DNA of 64,000 nt from Pseudomonas frederiksbergensis (GTDB lineage Bacteria > Pseudomonadota > Gammaproteobacteria > Pseudomonadales > Pseudomonadaceae): the NCBI RefSeq assembly GCF_003732275.1, contig NZ_MOBM01000040.1, forward strand, positions 124,001-188,000, in the 5' to 3' direction. Below, piece after piece: positions 8,510 through 16,556 of the stretch. The first letter of the stretch is position 1, and every line of letters begins with the position of its first letter. The position numbers were made by a program, and so were the translations under genes. Below the pieces are notes generated by a model. It was not told the DNA's origin, made no database searches, and saw nothing but the letters and a program-made list of their open reading frames with translations.

Positions 8510-9091
8510 ATGTCAATCGGACTTTTTCATACCCGCCTCAATGTCAGTAATCACCTGCTCGGCGCACCGGTTTTAACCCTCGATCTGCTGGTGGATACCA
8601 CAAAGAAAAAAGTCAGCGGGATTGCCAGTATTTTCCAAAGCACCTACCCGCCCCTCAACTTTCGTGCCCGTGTATGGGGTGAGTACTCCGAGGCCAAACT
8701 GGTGCCGACGGCGGAGAACCACATCATCCTCACCTTGGCCGGCAGCCCGAGCGGCCCTCTCAGCCAGATCGCCCAGACCTTCGGTTTGAAGGGCATTTTA
8801 GGTGGCGATTGGGCGAGCGGTTACGCCGACTACAAGTACGAGAATCAGGGCCAATGGCATTACGTGAAACACGCAGCGGTCAGCCAGGCTCCCGTTATTG
8901 TGCGCCCAGAGCACCCGCACCATGCGGTACCGCTCTACGCCGTAGCGGTACAGCAAGCGCAAGCCAGCGGTGACCTGGCGCAACTGAAAGCCGTGGTCAG
9001 CCAGGGTGAACAGCAACTGGCCCATAGCGGTGCACTGCGCAACGCGCTGGACCAGTTGAACGTTGAAATCGCTCGGCTGGAGGCTCGCTAA
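8510..9091 (+). CDS. DUF1842-DUF1843 two-domain protein (GDL-motif), second copy
   Basis: A 193-residue paralogue of the preceding protein. The DUF1842 part keeps the pattern LTLDLLVDTTKKKVSGIASI, YPPLNFRARVWGEYSEA and GDWASGYADYKYENQGQWHYV; the DUF1843 part reads PLYAVAVQQAQASGDLAQLK and ends in EIARLEAR. The linker between domains is shorter and histidine-rich (PEHPHHAVPLY). The start has a good ribosome site (aagggag, 8 bases upstream). No cysteine is present in this protein, so any radical SAM modification would have to use other residues. Its divergence from the first copy suggests an old duplication with separate roles. Confidence 0.85.
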   Translation: MSIGLFHTRLNVSNHLLGAPVLTLDLLVDTTKKKVSGIASIFQSTYPPLNFRARVWGEYSEAKLVPTAENHIILTLAGSPSGPLSQIAQTFGLKGILGGDWASGYADYKYENQGQWHYVKHAAVSQAPVIVRPEHPHHAVPLYAVAVQQAQASGDLAQLKAVVSQGEQQLAHSGALRNALDQLNVEIARLEAR

Positions 9092-9116
9092 CCGAACTAC
9101 CCGGGCCCGGCCCCAA

Positions 9117-9210
9117 CCTGTGGGAGCGAGCCTGCTCGCGATGACGGCGGTACATTCAGCGCCAATGTTGGCTGACCCGACGCTATCGCGAGCAGGCTCG
9201 CTCCCACAGG
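9117..9210. repeat. BIME between the DUF1842/1843 pair and the radical SAM gene
   Basis: Inverted REP arms cctgtgggagcgagcctgct and agcaggctcgctcccacagg flank a 50-base spacer. It splits the cassette, so the radical SAM gene may be set to a lower level by the stem-loop or have its own promoter in 9211-9350. Confidence 0.85.
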
Positions 9211-9362
9211 GCTGCGGTGTTCAGTTCTTAACTGACTGGCATCAGCCGAGCCCGGGTTCTTTTCAACTTCACCAGGTAAATCCGGTCGCGCCACTGACAC
9301 AGGGAAGGCGCGAACACTTCGATGGATTCGTGCCGCGCACGCGTTGTGCGCAAGGATTTTCC

Positions 9363-10826
9363 ATGTCAGACAGTCGCCCTGCCCGCTACCTCAGTGAAAC
9401 CGACCTCAAACGCTACGTGCCGGTGCATGTGGTCTGGGAAATCACCCTGGCCTGCGATCTCAAATGCCTGCATTGCGGCTCACGCGCCGGCCATCGACGC
9501 CCCGACGAATTGAACACCCGGGAATGCCTGGACGTCATCGATTCGCTGGCGGCCCTTGGCACTCGCGAAATCACCCTGATCGGCGGTGAAGCCTATTTGC
9601 GCAAGGACTGGACCCAACTGATCCAGGCCATCCACGATCACGGCATGTACTGCGCCATACAAACCGGTGGGCGCAACCTGACACCGGCGAAAATGCAGGC
9701 AGCGGTGGATGCCGGGCTCAATGGCGTCGGTGTTTCACTGGATGGATTGGCCCCGCTGCATGACGCCGTGCGCAATGTTCCGGGCTCGTTCGACAAGGCG
9801 GTAGACACCTTGCGACGGGCCAAACAGTCCGGCCTTGCGGTGAGCGTCAACACCCAAATCGGCGCGGCCACGTTGCCCGATCTGCCCGAGTTGATGGACC
9901 TGATCATCGGCCTCGGCGCCACTCACTGGCAGATCCAGCTGACGGTCGCGATGGGCAATGCCGTCGATCATCCGGAGCTGTTATTGCAGCCGTATCAACT
10001 GCTGGAAGTGATGCCGTTGCTGGCGCGTTTGTATCGCGAAGGCGTTGACCGCGGCCTGCTGATGAACGTGGGCAACAACATTGGTTACTACGGTCCTTAT
10101 GAACACATGTGGCGTGGTTTCGGCGACGAGCGCGTGCACTGGAGTGGCTGCGCCGCCGGCCAGACCGTGCTGGCGCTGGAAGCCGACGGCACCGTCAAGG
10201 GTTGCCCGTCATTGGCGACGGTGGGGTTTTCGGGCGGCAACGTACGCAACATGAGCCTGCACGATATCTGGCATTACAGCGAAGGCATGCACTTTGGCCG
10301 CCTGCGCGGCGTCGAGGATCTGTGGGGTTACTGCCGAAGCTGTTACTACAACGATGTCTGCCGTGGCGGCTGCACCTGGACGTCACACTCCCTGCTCGGC
10401 AAACCCGGCAACAATCCCTACTGCCATTACCGCGCGCTGGACCTGCAAAAAAGCGGGCTGCGCGAGCGCATCGTCAAACTCGAAGACGCGGCAAAGACCT
10501 CCTTCGCCGTCGGACGTTTTGACCTGATCACCGAACGCATCGACACCGGCGAGAAGGTCAATAGCGTCAGCGACAGCGGCCAGGTGATCAAACTGGCCTG
10601 GGCGAACCAGGGCCAGAAATCGCCGGACGAAGGACGTATTCCACCGCAACTGGCGCTGTGTCGGGGCTGCTTGCAGTACATCCATGCGCACGAAGTGACC
10701 TGCCCTCACTGCAACGCCGATGTCGTCGCCGCTGAAGCCGTGTACCAGACAGACCGTGCGCGGCAACAAGCGATAATCAACACCCTGACCGGCCTGCTGG
10801 GGATGCCGCAAAATACCTTGATGTAA
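9363..10826 (+). CDS. Radical SAM/SPASM maturase associated with GDL-motif proteins
   Basis: A 487-residue radical SAM enzyme. The N-terminal iron-sulfur motif is ITLACDLKCLHC (Cys31, Cys35, Cys38), followed by LIGGEAYLRKDW and VSLDGLAPLHDAVR typical of the SPASM group. A SPASM region binding auxiliary clusters follows (SGCAAGQTVLALEADGTVKGC, then WGYCRSCYYNDVCRGGCTW). The tail adds a CRGCLQYIHAHEVTCPHC zinc-ribbon-like four-cysteine knuckle. ATG 9363 is chosen because aagga lies 6 bases upstream; the open frame reaches back through the BIME but has no domain there. I recall an NCBI family named GDL motif peptide-associated radical SAM/SPASM maturase, which fits this gene and its neighbours; this was not checked. 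The modification it makes is unknown. Confidence 0.88.
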   Translation: MSDSRPARYLSETDLKRYVPVHVVWEITLACDLKCLHCGSRAGHRRPDELNTRECLDVIDSLAALGTREITLIGGEAYLRKDWTQLIQAIHDHGMYCAIQTGGRNLTPAKMQAAVDAGLNGVGVSLDGLAPLHDAVRNVPGSFDKAVDTLRRAKQSGLAVSVNTQIGAATLPDLPELMDLIIGLGATHWQIQLTVAMGNAVDHPELLLQPYQLLEVMPLLARLYREGVDRGLLMNVGNNIGYYGPYEHMWRGFGDERVHWSGCAAGQTVLALEADGTVKGCPSLATVGFSGGNVRNMSLHDIWHYSEGMHFGRLRGVEDLWGYCRSCYYNDVCRGGCTWTSHSLLGKPGNNPYCHYRALDLQKSGLRERIVKLEDAAKTSFAVGRFDLITERIDTGEKVNSVSDSGQVIKLAWANQGQKSPDEGRIPPQLALCRGCLQYIHAHEVTCPHCNADVVAAEAVYQTDRARQQAIINTLTGLLGMPQNTLM

Positions 10827-10838
10827 GGGAGTAATGGC

Positions 10839-10951
10839 GCAATCCATGTGGGAGCGGCGGTGCGACGATTCGACTTGCTCGCGAAAGCGGTGTGTCAGCG
10901 ACATCAATGTTGACTGTGCCGCCGTCTTCGCGAGCAAGCCCGCTCCCACAG
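10839..10951. repeat. BIME, right flank of the GDL cassette
   Basis: This is a near-identical direct copy of 7207-7320, starting 12 bases after the radical SAM stop codon and sharing even the leading gcaatccat. Together the two copies bracket the four-gene cassette. Confidence 0.85.
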
Positions 10952-10961
10952 GTATCGCATC

Positions 10962-11891
10962 TTAGCTGACGGGCATTTGCCAAGGCGGCCCTTGCGCAAA
11001 TCTGGCCTCCAGCCATTCCTTGAAGGCCATGAGCGTTGCCGGTGTGAACGCGGCGGATGCTCGCACCAGATAGATCCCGCCCTGGGCATCCAGGTCCCAC
11101 TCCGGCAGAACGCGAACCATCTGGCCGTTGGCGATTTCCCGGCTCATCAGCCACTCGCCAGCGCCCAAAATACCGACGCCGGCCTTGGCCGCGGCGAGCA
11201 ACGCTTCGCCGTCGTTCGAGGTCAAGGTTCCCCTGGTGATGACCCTCTCCTGTCGATCACCCTTCGACAAACGCCATTCAGGAAACGCCGCAAGGCCGGT
11301 AAAGCCCAGGCAGTTGTGCTCGGTCAGTTCTTTCGGACTGGCCGGTAAGCCGTGCTGTTCAATGTAACTCGGTGAAGCGCAGAGAATGCGGCGATGATCG
11401 CTGAGCTTCTTCGCGACGAGGCGGTTGTCGTTCAATTCGCCGATACGAATCGCCGCATCAAATCCTTCACCAATGATGTCGACCACGCGATCGCTGTAAT
11501 CCACCTCGACGGAAACCAATGGATGAGCCGCCAGAAATTCCGGCAACATCGACGCCAGCCACAAGCGCCCCATCGCGGCGGGAAAAGCCAGGCGCAAGAC
11601 GCCGCGAACCTGCGCCGCGCCCAGTGACGCTTCCTGCTCCGCCTCGATGATCAACCCCGTGGCGGAGCGCAGGCGTTCGACGAGGCGGCTGCCGGCATCG
11701 GTCAACCGCACTTGTCGCGTCGTACGCTCCATCAGCCGCACGCCCAAGCGCTTTTCCATGGCCGCCAGGCGCTTTGAAATCACCGTCGGATGGCGTTGCA
11801 GCAACCGTCCGGCGGCCACGAACGAATGCGCCGAGGCGACCGCAAGGAGTGCTGCAATTTCATCGATGTGGCGGCTGTCCAGTGGGTTCAC
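10962..11891 (-). CDS. LysR-family transcriptional regulator
   Basis: A 309-residue LysR regulator: an N-terminal winged helix (residues ~1-65, with AAGRLLQRHPTVISKRLAAMEKRL and the wing RTTRQVRLTDAG) and a C-terminal effector domain. It is the last gene of a same-strand run MFS exporter, quinone oxidoreductase, LysR, with 29 bases separating it from the oxidoreductase. It probably controls its own upstream genes, but LysR proteins can also act elsewhere. Confidence 0.9.
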   Translation of the reverse strand: MNPLDSRHIDEIAALLAVASAHSFVAAGRLLQRHPTVISKRLAAMEKRLGVRLMERTTRQVRLTDAGSRLVERLRSATGLIIEAEQEASLGAAQVRGVLRLAFPAAMGRLWLASMLPEFLAAHPLVSVEVDYSDRVVDIIGEGFDAAIRIGELNDNRLVAKKLSDHRRILCASPSYIEQHGLPASPKELTEHNCLGFTGLAAFPEWRLSKGDRQERVITRGTLTSNDGEALLAAAKAGVGILGAGEWLMSREIANGQMVRVLPEWDLDAQGGIYLVRASAAFTPATLMAFKEWLEARFAQGPPWQMPVS

Positions 11892-11920
11892 AAAACACTC
11901 TTTTTTCAGGTAACAGACGA

Positions 11921-12895
11921 TCAGGGTTTGAGGACGATCGCTCCGCGAGATTGGCCACCTTCCAGATCGGCATGAGCCTTGGCCACATCGGCCAATGCAT
12001 AGCGGCCCCAGATGCCGGGTTTGATTATGCCCGCCTCGACCGCGGCCAGTACATCCTCGGCCCGTTGCCGGTATTCGGCGATGTCAGTGGAGTGCGCGGC
12101 GAGTGAAGGACGGGTCAGGAACAACGAGCCCTTGGCATTGAGGGTGCCCACTTCGACCGCTGTCGGCGCTCCGGAGGATGCCCCGAAAGACACCATCAAC
12201 CCACGTGGTCGCAAGCAGTCGAGCGACGCTTCGAACGACACCCGCCCGATGGGATCGTAGACCACATCGGCTTTCTTGCCGTGGGTGATCTCCGCGACGT
12301 CCGCGGCGAGTGTCTGGGCATTGAACACCAGCACCGCATCGCAGCCCAGCGCCTTGGCTGTCTCGACACTCTCGGCCCGGGACACAATGCCGATGACAAA
12401 GGCTCCCAAGTGTTTGGCCCACGTTGCCATGATCTGCCCGAGGCCGCCCGCTACGCCATACAACACCAGGGTGGTGCCGGGGCCGACCGGATACGTCGTC
12501 TTCAGCAGGTACTGCGCGGTAATGCCTTTGAATAACACGGCGGCGGCCTCTTCAGCCGTCAACGCGTCAGGAATCGGCACCAGCCGCTCGGCCGGAAACA
12601 GGCGCGCACTGGCGTAAGCGCCAACAGGCCCTGTTGCGTAGGCCACCCGATCACCTACCTTGACGTTGCTCACTCCCGCGCCGATGGCGGCAACCCGGCC
12701 AGCCCCTTCAAGGCCCAGACCCGACGGCAATGGCAGCGGCACGGCACCCTTGCGCTGACTCACATCGAGGAAGTTGACGCCAATCGCCTCCTGCTCCAGC
12801 CAGACTTCACCCGGCCCCGGCTCACGCGCCGGCACTTGCTCGATGGTCATCACCTCAGGTGCGCCGGTGTGTGCGATACGAACGACAGAAACCAT
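11921..12895 (-). CDS. NADPH:quinone reductase-like (zinc-independent MDR) oxidoreductase
   Basis: A 324-residue medium-chain dehydrogenase/reductase of the quinone oxidoreductase subgroup. The GroES-like N-domain (EAIGVNFLDVSQRKGAVPLPLPSGLG), the Rossmann motif YGVAGGLGQIMATWAKHLGA and the C-terminal VAKAHADLEGGQSRGAIVL are visible, and the zinc-site cysteines of alcohol dehydrogenases are absent. It would reduce quinones or other electrophilic carbonyls with NADPH in the cytosol. The adjacent MFS exporter and LysR regulators suggest a role in handling a toxic redox-active compound. Confidence 0.88.
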   Translation of the reverse strand: MVSVVRIAHTGAPEVMTIEQVPAREPGPGEVWLEQEAIGVNFLDVSQRKGAVPLPLPSGLGLEGAGRVAAIGAGVSNVKVGDRVAYATGPVGAYASARLFPAERLVPIPDALTAEEAAAVLFKGITAQYLLKTTYPVGPGTTLVLYGVAGGLGQIMATWAKHLGAFVIGIVSRAESVETAKALGCDAVLVFNAQTLAADVAEITHGKKADVVYDPIGRVSFEASLDCLRPRGLMVSFGASSGAPTAVEVGTLNAKGSLFLTRPSLAAHSTDIAEYRQRAEDVLAAVEAGIIKPGIWGRYALADVAKAHADLEGGQSRGAIVLKP

Positions 12896-12979
12896 TGCCT
12901 GACTCCTTCACTTCAGCGCAGCCCATCTGCGCCATGTGCGGGAAGTATCGACATTCGATTTCAGATGAACAATACAGCT

Positions 12980-14401
12980 TCACTGCAGTTCATTACTGCA
13001 TGCAGTGCAGCAGTGTGAATCTCGCAGCGCCAGCGCAATCACCAGTGCCAGAACGATCAACAGCGCGGCGACGGCAAACGTTATCCGCATACCGTTGGCG
13101 ATGGCGGCGGGAGATGCCGTAGCGATGTCTGCCGTCGCCGAGGCAAAGGCAAACACCGCGCCCATGACCGAGGCTCCGGTGATCAGGCCGAGATTGCGCG
13201 ACAGGCTGAGCAGGCCGGCAATCACACCGCGCTGATCCGGACGGATGTCGGTCATGATCGCGGTGTTGTTGGCCGCTTGGAACAACGCGTAGCTGGCAGT
13301 GACCACCGCGATGGGCGCGAGATAACCGAGGATGCCAAAACCCGCTGGCGTCATGGATAACGCACCTGTGCCGAGCGCCATTGCAGCAAGCCCGACGACG
13401 GTCATGCGCCGAGAGCCAAAACGGTCCACCAGGCGACCGGCCGGCACCCCGGTCAGCGTCGCCACCAACGGGCCGACCGACAAGGCAAGGCCGACAAATG
13501 CCGTACAGAGCCCAAGCGCTCCCGAAAGATAAAACGGCCCGACCACCAGCGTCGCCATCATCACCGTCGAAACGAGCGTGCTCATGGCCAGGCTTGCGCT
13601 CAATCCCGGCTCCCGGAACAGCGCCAATTTAATCAATGGCGATGCAACTCTGGCCTCCACGAATATGAAAAGCCCAACGCCGAAAACAGCCGTCAGCAGC
13701 AGCGCGATATTGAGCGGACCAAAATCACCGTGCCCGATCGTCATGGCCAGCGCATACGCCCCGAGCGTCAACGCCAGCAGTAACGTGCCTGCCTTGTCGA
13801 AACCCACCCGCCGCGCTTTCGCTCGCTGAGGATCCGCCGGCAAATGGCGATGCGCGAGCCAGATATTTAGAATACCCAGCGGCACGTTGAGCAGAAAAAT
13901 CGCCTGCCAACCAACACCCGCGATCAACATCCCACCGAGCGACGGCCCCAACGTGGTACCGACCGCCGACATCGTGCCAAGCAGCCCCATGGCGCTGCCT
14001 GCCTGCGCTTTCGGCACCGTCTCACCGATAAACGCCACGGTCAGCGCCAACATGATCGCCGCCCCGAGCCCCTGCACTGCCCGGGCGCCAACCAGCCACC
14101 CAAGCGACGGCGCGGCACCACACGCCAGCGATGACAGGGTGAAAATGCCGATGCCCGCCAGCAGCAAACGTCGACGGCCGACGAGGTCACCGAATCGTCC
14201 GACGCTGACAATCAGCGTGGTGAGCGCCAGCAGATACGCCAGAACGATCCACTGCACTTGCTGAAAGGAAGCATCGAACGCCTCGGCCAGTGTCGGCAAA
14301 CCCGCGTTGGCGATGCTGGTGTCGAGTGAGGGCATCAACATCGACAGCGAAAGACTGGCGAGCGCCCAGCGAGCCGAGCCTGATTGGGTAATGAGTTTCA
14401 T
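12980..14401 (-). CDS. MFS drug exporter, DHA2 (14-helix) type
   Basis: A 473-residue proton-driven efflux permease. It starts MKLITQSGSARWAL; the frame extends 25 codons upstream without homology. DHA2 marks are LDTSIANAGLPTLAEAF (motif D1, helix 1), GRFGDLVGRRRLLLAG (motif A) and VGWQAIFLLNVPLGI (motif C region). The protein ends in an odd cysteine-containing tail (DSHCCTACSNELQ) that runs into a palindromic stretch at 12988-13015, so the native C-terminus may have been replaced. It lies divergent to the LysR gene at 14530, with 128 bases between the start codons, which fits control by that regulator. Confidence 0.87.
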   Translation of the reverse strand: MKLITQSGSARWALASLSLSMLMPSLDTSIANAGLPTLAEAFDASFQQVQWIVLAYLLALTTLIVSVGRFGDLVGRRRLLLAGIGIFTLSSLACGAAPSLGWLVGARAVQGLGAAIMLALTVAFIGETVPKAQAGSAMGLLGTMSAVGTTLGPSLGGMLIAGVGWQAIFLLNVPLGILNIWLAHRHLPADPQRAKARRVGFDKAGTLLLALTLGAYALAMTIGHGDFGPLNIALLLTAVFGVGLFIFVEARVASPLIKLALFREPGLSASLAMSTLVSTVMMATLVVGPFYLSGALGLCTAFVGLALSVGPLVATLTGVPAGRLVDRFGSRRMTVVGLAAMALGTGALSMTPAGFGILGYLAPIAVVTASYALFQAANNTAIMTDIRPDQRGVIAGLLSLSRNLGLITGASVMGAVFAFASATADIATASPAAIANGMRITFAVAALLIVLALVIALALRDSHCCTACSNELQ

Positions 14402-14529
14402 GGTTTGGCCACATCTGAAAGGTAGATCAGCAGCGTATGCCCGCACGTGACATGGCGGAAGGCGCACGACTTGCACTTGATAGATGCGTTTGACGCCATG
14501 TCACTCGCTCGCCGTGCTAACGTTGTGGC

Positions 14530-15423
14530 ATGACGACTCCCGATCTGAATTTGCTGATTACCCTGGATGTGCTGCTCGCCGAAGGCAGCGTCGCACGCGC
14601 CGCCCAACGACTGCGCCTGAGCCCGTCGGCCATGAGCCGGGCGCTGGCGCGATTGCGCGAAACGACGGGCGACCCGCTGCTGGTCCGGGCCGGACGCGGG
14701 CTGGTGCCGACGCCCCGAGCGCTGGAACTGCGCGAACACGTCAGTCGATTGGTGCAAGACGCCGGAGCTGTGTTACGCCCCGTCGAACAGCTCGATCTCA
14801 AGCAACTGGTTCGAACGTTCGCGCTGCGCACCAGCGACGGTTTCGTCGAAAACTTCGGCCCGGCGCTGATAGCACGCGTCAGCGAACAAGCACCCGGCGT
14901 GCGTCTGCACTTTATGCAGAAGCTGAACAAAGACAGCGCAGCGCTCCGCGACGGTTCCGTCGACCTGGAAACCGGCGTGGTCGGCGGCACGACGAGCCCG
15001 GAAGTGCGCACCCGGGCGTTGTTCGAAGATCGCTTCATCGGCGTCGTGAGCACGGGGCATCCGCTGAGCCAGGGCGAGGTCACCGCCTCCCGTTATGCCA
15101 CTGGCAAGCACATATTGGTCTCACGTCGCGGGCTCGATAAAGGGCCGATGGATGAAGCCTTGAAAGTGCTGGGACTGGAGCGGGAAATCGTCTCCATCGT
15201 CGGCGGTTTTTCGGCCGCGTTGGCGCTGACTCGCGCCTCGGACCTGATCGCCACCGTGCCTGCGCAACACACCCGAAACCTGCGCGCCGGCCTGCACAGT
15301 TTTGACCTTCCGTTCGACCTGCCACCGATCACCATTTCGATGCTCTGGCATCCGCGGATGGATGCCGACTCAGCACATCGGTGGCTGCGTGAATGTGTTC
15401 GGGAGGTTTGTGCGCAGCCCTAG
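14530..15423 (+). CDS. LysR-family transcriptional regulator divergent from the MFS exporter
   Basis: A 297-residue LysR protein. The DNA-binding helix-turn-helix is in ARAAQRLRLSPSAMSRALARLRE (about 22-45), followed by the linker and a periplasmic-binding-like effector domain. It shares the 14402-14529 control region with the efflux gene on the other strand, the standard arrangement for a regulator of that gene. The 3' end converges on a DUF1289 gene 16 bases away. Confidence 0.9.
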   Translation: MTTPDLNLLITLDVLLAEGSVARAAQRLRLSPSAMSRALARLRETTGDPLLVRAGRGLVPTPRALELREHVSRLVQDAGAVLRPVEQLDLKQLVRTFALRTSDGFVENFGPALIARVSEQAPGVRLHFMQKLNKDSAALRDGSVDLETGVVGGTTSPEVRTRALFEDRFIGVVSTGHPLSQGEVTASRYATGKHILVSRRGLDKGPMDEALKVLGLEREIVSIVGGFSAALALTRASDLIATVPAQHTRNLRAGLHSFDLPFDLPPITISMLWHPRMDADSAHRWLRECVREVCAQP

Positions 15424-15439
15424 AATTTCAGACCTGACT

Positions 15440-15616
15440 TCATTTTTTCTGCAGCCCCTTCAACCGTAAACTCGCCCGTTGCGCCGCCGCCATTTTTTCC
15501 GGACGCTTCATGCGCTTCCATTTTCTGATGTCGTCCTTGGTGCGGCCGCAACTGACACACAGTTCACCGCTCAGCTGGCAAATGGAAACACACGGATTTT
15601 CGATATCCTTGGCCAC
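15440..15616 (-). CDS. DUF1289 small cysteine-motif protein
   Basis: A 58-residue protein starting at GTG (15614-15616). The sequence begins with the DUF1289 pattern: NPCVSICQLSGELCVSCGRT (four cysteines, C-x3-C then C-x2-C), then a basic helix with KWKRMKRPEKMAAAQR and a lysine-rich end. The cysteines suggest a metal knuckle. It follows the upstream gene by only 3 bases, so the two are co-transcribed and probably translationally coupled, which also explains the GTG start. Confidence 0.85.
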   Translation of the reverse strand: MAKDIENPCVSICQLSGELCVSCGRTKDDIRKWKRMKRPEKMAAAQRASLRLKGLQKK

Positions 15617-15619
15617 GCT

Positions 15620-15991
15620 TCAACCCCGCGTCGAGCGCTTGGGCGCCAGGCGTTGCTGCCAGTTGCCGGCATTGGCGCGCTGACATTGTTCTTCAGAATC
15701 AAACTGCACATGGGCCTCTACCGGGCTGACGAGAACGTCCGCTTCGCTTAACGCCACGGCCGTCAGTTCGACCATGCGCTCACCCTGCCCGCTCGCCAGC
15801 GCCTGATCCTTGTTGGCCTGCGTATCGAAGACCCAGATCACCCGCAGGCTGGAAGGAAAGACGTCGTAATCGATTTCGTGGGTCAGCCAGCAGAACCCGA
15901 CTATTTCCGCTTTGGCGGTTTCACACGCCTCGGTCAGGGTGGCGACCAGGCGACGTTCGATGTGGGCCTGATCGCGTTTGCTTAAAGACAT
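15620..15991 (-). CDS. Conserved hypothetical protein, 123 residues
   Basis: A soluble 123-residue protein, start MSLSKRDQAHIERRLVATL at 15991 (the frame runs upstream to 16222 through a repeat, without plausible coding). It contains EIVGFCWLTHEIDYDVFPSS and LRVIWVFDTQANKDQAL, and no motif I can link to a function. Pseudomonads carry similar proteins, sometimes labelled Fis-family regulators, but no helix-turn-helix is visible. It is paired with the DUF1289 gene. Confidence 0.7.
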   Translation of the reverse strand: MSLSKRDQAHIERRLVATLTEACETAKAEIVGFCWLTHEIDYDVFPSSLRVIWVFDTQANKDQALASGQGERMVELTAVALSEADVLVSPVEAHVQFDSEEQCQRANAGNWQQRLAPKRSTRG

Positions 15992-16556
15992 CGGGTAAGG
16001 GTCCTCGGGTGGGCGTCGATGCAAAGGGCTCATCATACGATACCGTTCAGTGAAAAACGGTGGAGCGGACATGGATTCGGGCTGATTCAAGAGCGGCTGC
16101 GTCTGTGCTGCCGTCATCGCGGGCAAGCCACGCTCCCACAGGTTTTGTGTTGGAACATGATCATGTAAACGACGCATGCCCTGTAGGAGCTGCGAAGGCT
16201 GCGATCTTTTGCTCGGCCCCATCTCGACGGCTCAGATAAAAGAAAATGCCTATCACCCCCTAATACTCCACCTATTAGCTGACTGCTTTATAGGCGTCTA
16301 ACCTTAATGCAGCGCTGGCGCAAGTCGGCCGGTTGATACCTGATAAAAGATACGAATGAGTCAGAAGCGTACTAGGCTTGCCGTGGGCCACCGTGCTGGC
16401 AACTCGATTGCTGCTCTCCAGACTTCCCGCGTGACCACGACGATCAATTGATCGAACTGCTGGCCCTGCAGCCTATGTCATTGATTTCGCTCGTCGCTAT
16501 TGCGCGCCCACCCCGGGCCGGATAGCCGGATGAATACGACCAAAGGTAGCGCACAC
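15992..16556. promoter_or_regulatory. Gap with two repeat remnants and the katG promoter region
   Basis: This 565-base gap holds a single REP arm (16111-16142, ending cacgctcccacagg) and half of a second repeat type (16181-16211, tgtaggagctgcgaaggctg). Beyond them, CTAT at 16250 and CTAT at 16272 are 22 bases apart, and an ATAG follows at 16290. That spacing resembles an OxyR site, the usual activator of katG, but the full 37-base OxyR consensus is not met. Confidence 0.35.

Noticed and set aside
9063..9362. Extension of the radical SAM gene to an upstream start at 9063
   Set aside because: The extra 100 codons are translated BIME and intergenic sequence; ATG 9363 has a good ribosome site and suits the family start.
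12960..13015. Palindromic stretch rich in ctgca as a formal operator
   Set aside because: It overlaps the end of the MFS gene and could be an operator for the quinone oxidoreductase, but without a second example I do not call a site.
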